Shown here: one piece after another, positions 62,022-64,000 of the stretch
Numbering within the stretch: position 1 is the first letter of the stretch
How the letters are laid out: each line of letters opens with the position of its first letter
Assembly: GCF_012641395.1 (NCBI RefSeq)
Contig: NZ_JABAIH010000002.1
Span: 62,001 to 126,000, forward strand
Direction: 5' to 3'
From: Rhizobium sp. P32RR-XVIII
Lineage (GTDB): Bacteria > Pseudomonadota > Alphaproteobacteria > Rhizobiales > Rhizobiaceae
Length of the DNA stretch: 64,000 bases
Translations under genes and position numbers: made by a program
The notes under the pieces: model-generated
Databases searched by the model: none
Seen by the model: the letters and a program-made list of their open reading frames with translations, nothing else
Told to the model about the DNA's origin: nothing

Positions 62022-62489
62022 AATAGCGGTGACAGCCGTAGCGTAGGGGATCCTGGTGGAATGGCGAAAGGGCGTGGTTCCAGCCGCGTGACGCGAAGGC
62101 TTTGCGATCCACTCAAACACCATTGAGGGCGTCTTCTCTGTCTTCAAGCGCGGCATGATTGGCGTCTATCAGCATTGCGGCGAAGCCCATCTTCACCGTT
62201 ACCTTGCTGAGTTTGATTTCAGGTATAACCGCCGCGCCGCTCTGAAAATCTCGGATGCAGAGCGCGCCGAAGACTTGCTTCGTCAGGCTCGCGACAAGCG
62301 TCTTACGTATCGGCGGATTGACGAGAGCGCTCACGCCTAAGCAAAAAGCGCGCAAATTCCTGTGGAAACGAAAAAAGAACAAATAGCGCTTGTGGAAAGC
62401 GCGCTCCCTAACTTTGATTCCGCGTCAAAGTTGCGATTACATGAATAGCGGTGACACCTGATTCTCCCAAAAAAGCTGTCACCGCTATT
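62022..62489. mobile_element. IS1595-like insertion sequence remnant
   Basis: Bounded by a perfect 15-bp inverted repeat, AATAGCGGTGACAGC (62022-62036) and its complement (62475-62489). Inside is the C-terminal part of an ISXO2-type transposase. The right end carries a second inverted copy of the first 13 bases (62444-62456), making a hairpin. No 8-bp target duplication is evident. The 61847-62021 stretch before it holds no gene. Confidence 0.7.
62092..62340 (+). pseudogene. Transposase fragment (ISXO2/IS1595 family)
   Basis: The open part reads H-S-N-T-I-E-G-V-F-S-V-F-K-R-G-M-I-G-V-Y then E-F-D-F-R-Y-N-R-R, the end of the DDE domain (the last catalytic residue region N-T-I-E-G) of IS1595-family transposases. 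A TGA lies just upstream (62089-62091) and the N-terminal two thirds are gone. Confidence 0.8.
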
Positions 62490-62593
62490 GAAACCAAGTC
62501 ACGGAGCGACTTAGTCATGTATCTCGATCGCCAACCTACTTTTCTAGGCGAGCCCGTCAAGTGCTCCGTGTGCGCAAATCACAGGAGCCAGTA

Positions 62594-62893
62594 TTGGCAA
62601 ACTTTCTTATCACCTACGATCTGAACGGACCTGCTCCGTCTCACAAGCAAATGGACGATCATTTGCTGGCGCTGGGGCCAGCGTTCTTGCGTGGCCGCAT
62701 TCTGGAAACCGTATGGTTTCTTGCGGGACCGACCAACTCCCCGCAACTGAGGGACTACATACGGCGTATCCTGAGTCAGAATGATCTTCTGATTGTGACC
62801 GAGATGGCAGATGCGGCATGGACACGCCTCCTTGTTGACGGCAATGCCTTTAAGGCATCGTTCGAAGCAAACGAACGCTCCAAGGCTGCTTAG
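62594..62893 (+). CDS. Cas2/SinR-like small protein, 99 aa
   Basis: Starts at TTG 62594, 6 nt after GGAG, reading M-A-N-F-L-I-T-Y-D-L-N-G. The N-terminal beta strand with Tyr-Asp-Leu, then E-T-V-W-F-L-A-G and L-L-I-V-T-E-M, follows the ferredoxin-like pattern of Cas2/VapD-type proteins, often annotated SinR family. Asp at the end of strand 1 is kept. No CRISPR array or cas genes are near, so it is not part of an adaptation module. Stop overlaps the antisense 46-aa gene by 4 bp. Confidence 0.65.
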   Translation: MANFLITYDLNGPAPSHKQMDDHLLALGPAFLRGRILETVWFLAGPTNSPQLRDYIRRILSQNDLLIVTEMADAAWTRLLVDGNAFKASFEANERSKAA

Positions 62894-63030
62894 TCATCGG
62901 AGCCTTTGTGAGGCTTACCCTTCCCAGGCTTCGGCTTGGGAGGGGTTTTGTGATCGGGCGGCGACTTGAGCATTCGCTTCAAAATGTCGTCGCCTTTCTT
63001 TTCGTCAATTTTCTTTTCGGTTTCTGACAT
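62890..63030 (-). CDS. Lys/Pro-rich 46-aa protein, antisense between two genes
   Basis: Reads M-S-E-T-E-K-K-I-D-E-K-K-G-D-D-I-L-K-R-M-L then a basic, Pro-rich tail (P-P-K-P-K-P-G-K-G-K). The acidic-then-basic order and D-D-I-L-K-R-M-L helix look like a real small protein, and no internal stops occur. Its ATG overlaps the start of the 200-aa gene and its stop overlaps that of the Cas2-like gene. Ribosome site weak. Could be an antitoxin-like partner; not recognised. Confidence 0.5.
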   Translation of the reverse strand: MSETEKKIDEKKGDDILKRMLKSPPDHKTPPKPKPGKGKPHKGSDD

Positions 63031-63631
63031 GGCCTACGATGAGTTCGAGATTGACAGGATTAAGCACGCCTTAGGGGATATGTGTACCGCGTGGGCGCAT
63101 TTAGAGGAGGCCTGCTTCTCTATCCTCTTCTTTATCATGGGCACCGAAGACACCGCCTATCAACTTATTCGCAACGAGCTGGATTTCAGGAGAGCAATTC
63201 AAGTCTGTAAAGGCCATGCTGTCGCAAATCACTGGCACGATCACTGCGATCATATCCCCGTACTCGTGGACATGATCGACGGAGACATCAGAGTAAACCG
63301 CAACAGATATGTGCATGACCCGATCTACTACTATGGATCTGAATCATTCGAACGACACACATACAAAACTCGCTTCAAGAAGGTGCCGTTCAATAAACTT
63401 GAGATCCTTCTTGGCGACTACGCCCCTATATCTTCCGACGAGATTTACGCCCTTTCCAGAGCAATACGAGCGCTGGAAAATTACGCTGGGTCCATCATTC
63501 AGTTCTACGACTGGCTAGAAGGGGAAGAGGACTACCTTTGGGGTAAATCAATGGCGTCCGCGCAGTTGTCGGCGTACTTCGCCATATCCGAATACACCCA
63601 ACTCACTAAATCGCGTGGATCCGCTGGGTAG
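63029..63631 (+). CDS. HEPN-like protein, 200 aa (putative)
   Basis: Unrecognised as a named family. Helices about 8-38 and 45-70 precede R-N-R-Y-V-H (Arg91-His96), which matches the R-x4-H motif with a polar residue after Arg of HEPN ribonucleases. Later helices include I-Y-A-L-S-R-A-I-R-A-L-E-N-Y. Codon use is visibly A/T-richer than in the core genes. No good ribosome site before ATG 63029. The HEPN assignment is tentative. Confidence 0.55.
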   Translation: MAYDEFEIDRIKHALGDMCTAWAHLEEACFSILFFIMGTEDTAYQLIRNELDFRRAIQVCKGHAVANHWHDHCDHIPVLVDMIDGDIRVNRNRYVHDPIYYYGSESFERHTYKTRFKKVPFNKLEILLGDYAPISSDEIYALSRAIRALENYAGSIIQFYDWLEGEEDYLWGKSMASAQLSAYFAISEYTQLTKSRGSAG

Positions 63632-63698
63632 TCCTCCGGGGACACCCAGCGCCCAAGCTCTCGACCCCAAGAATAAGGCAACTGAATGCTTCGAGGAG

Positions 63699-63724
63699 CG
63701 GAGGGCGATGTGCATCGCCCTCCG
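63699..63724. terminator. Strong hairpin between convergent genes
   Basis: CGGAGGGCGATG (63699-63710) and CATCGCCCTCCG (63713-63724), 12 bp, between the HEPN-like gene and the convergent RTX-type gene. Likely a bidirectional terminator; no T-run. Confidence 0.6.
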
Positions 63725-63750
63725 TCAGTCATTTCCGCAGGGTAGCGCGA

Positions 63751-64000
63751 TCAGCTTTGCTGGTAGGCGTTGGTGACATTGGCGGCCTGACCGCCAAGGC
63801 TCTGCATGTTGCCATCGGCAAAGGCGAGCGTCAGCGTGCTGGCCGCCGAGGTGTCCAGCGTGATGCTGTCCGTATCGCTGCCGGCAAAGGAGATCGTTGT
63901 GGTGTTTCCAGAGACTTCGATCCGCAGGTCGTCGGCCGATATTCCCTCGCCGAAAGCCAGCGTGGAATTGCTGCCACCATGGACGATATCCTTGCCGTCG
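63751..64000 (-). CDS. RTX/haemolysin-type repeat protein, C-terminal end (5' truncated)
   Basis: The frame is open to the window edge and gives 82 residues ending ...N-V-T-N-A-Y-Q-Q-S-stop. D-G-K-D-I-V-H-G-G-S-N-S-T-L-A-F-G-E-G-I and I-T-L-D-T-S are beta-roll-like segments found at the end of haemolysin-type calcium-binding proteins secreted by type I systems. The repeat region (GGxGxDxxx) lies beyond the window. Confidence 0.65.
   Translation of the reverse strand, partial: DGKDIVHGGSNSTLAFGEGISADDLRIEVSGNTTTISFAGSDTDSITLDTSAASTLTLAFADGNMQSLGGQAANVTNAYQQS

Noticed and set aside
62444-62489. Inverted repeat considered as a CRISPR repeat or att site
   Set aside because: Only three copies of the 13-mer exist, in mixed orientation and tied to the IS ends; no spacers or integrase.
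62594-62893. True CRISPR Cas2
   Set aside because: No cas1, other cas genes or repeat array in the window; standalone Cas2/SinR-like proteins are common.

Overview
The window looks like a chromosomal segment of a Rhizobiales alphaproteobacterium, most likely Sinorhizobium/Ensifer or a close relative. The evidence is a MucR-type C2H2 zinc-finger regulator, tandem RopA-type porins, a DmeRF nickel/cobalt system, a seven-gene Mnh/Pha (Mrp) antiporter operon, many rhizobial DUF proteins (DUF930, DUF1491, DUF1697, DUF2336, DUF5330, DUF6456), GC-rich codon use, and repeated palindromic intergenic elements of the kind common in rhizobia. I see no rRNA, tRNA or CRISPR array. Calls come from reading translations and motifs; no database search was run.

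Layout. 0-6.4 kb: 3' end of a phospholipase D-family gene, dmeRF with a C-tract operator, a Tat-exported class A beta-lactamase, a small rhizobial protein with a hairpin over its ribosome-binding site, and membrane PQQ glucose dehydrogenase (gcd). 6.8-10.7 kb: a GGDEF protein with a degenerate active site, then a divergent LysR/MFS cassette bounded by about 90-bp direct repeats of the GGDEF gene's 3' end. 10.7-27.6 kb: housekeeping and stress genes (glutathione peroxidase, SelO, a drug-efflux MFS, homocysteine methyltransferase, TetR, oligopeptidase B, polysaccharide deacetylase, AI-2E-type permease, glyoxalase-fold protein, universal stress protein, hemolysin III, GNAT, MsrB).

27.7-34 kb: mnhABC-DEFG, interrupted between C and D by a composite palindromic repeat. 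34-44 kb: mucR, a DnaA-C-like DNA-binding protein, a DUF6456 protein, HdeD, a siderophore-interacting protein, a divergent SDR/AraC pair, sufE, a histidine kinase and a peptidoglycan-binding protein. 44.6-50.5 kb: three tandem porins, each with the same leader and terminator, flanked by a TetR-like protein that seems to lack its DNA-binding half and by an intact TetR. A relic of the intact TetR's 3' end sits after porin 2, recording how the array was duplicated.

50.8-61.9 kb: DUF1491 and DUF2336 proteins, the latter with a perfect CtrA-type box upstream, small rhizobial proteins, a DUF1214/DUF1254 pair, higBA with tandem operators, a class A PBP, a Cys-cluster protein, an MscS channel fused to a cyclic-nucleotide-binding domain, a divergent TetR/SDR pair with a palindromic operator, and a cytochrome c.

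61.9-64 kb is an accessory patch: an IS1595-like remnant with 15-bp inverted repeats, then a compact group made of a Cas2/SinR-like protein, an overlapping antisense 46-residue Lys/Pro-rich protein, and a 200-residue protein with a HEPN-like R-N-x3-H motif. The window ends in the C-terminus of an RTX/haemolysin-type repeat protein. The Cas2-like/HEPN-like group is my best candidate for an undescribed system, followed by the porin array with its two TetR-related flanking genes.
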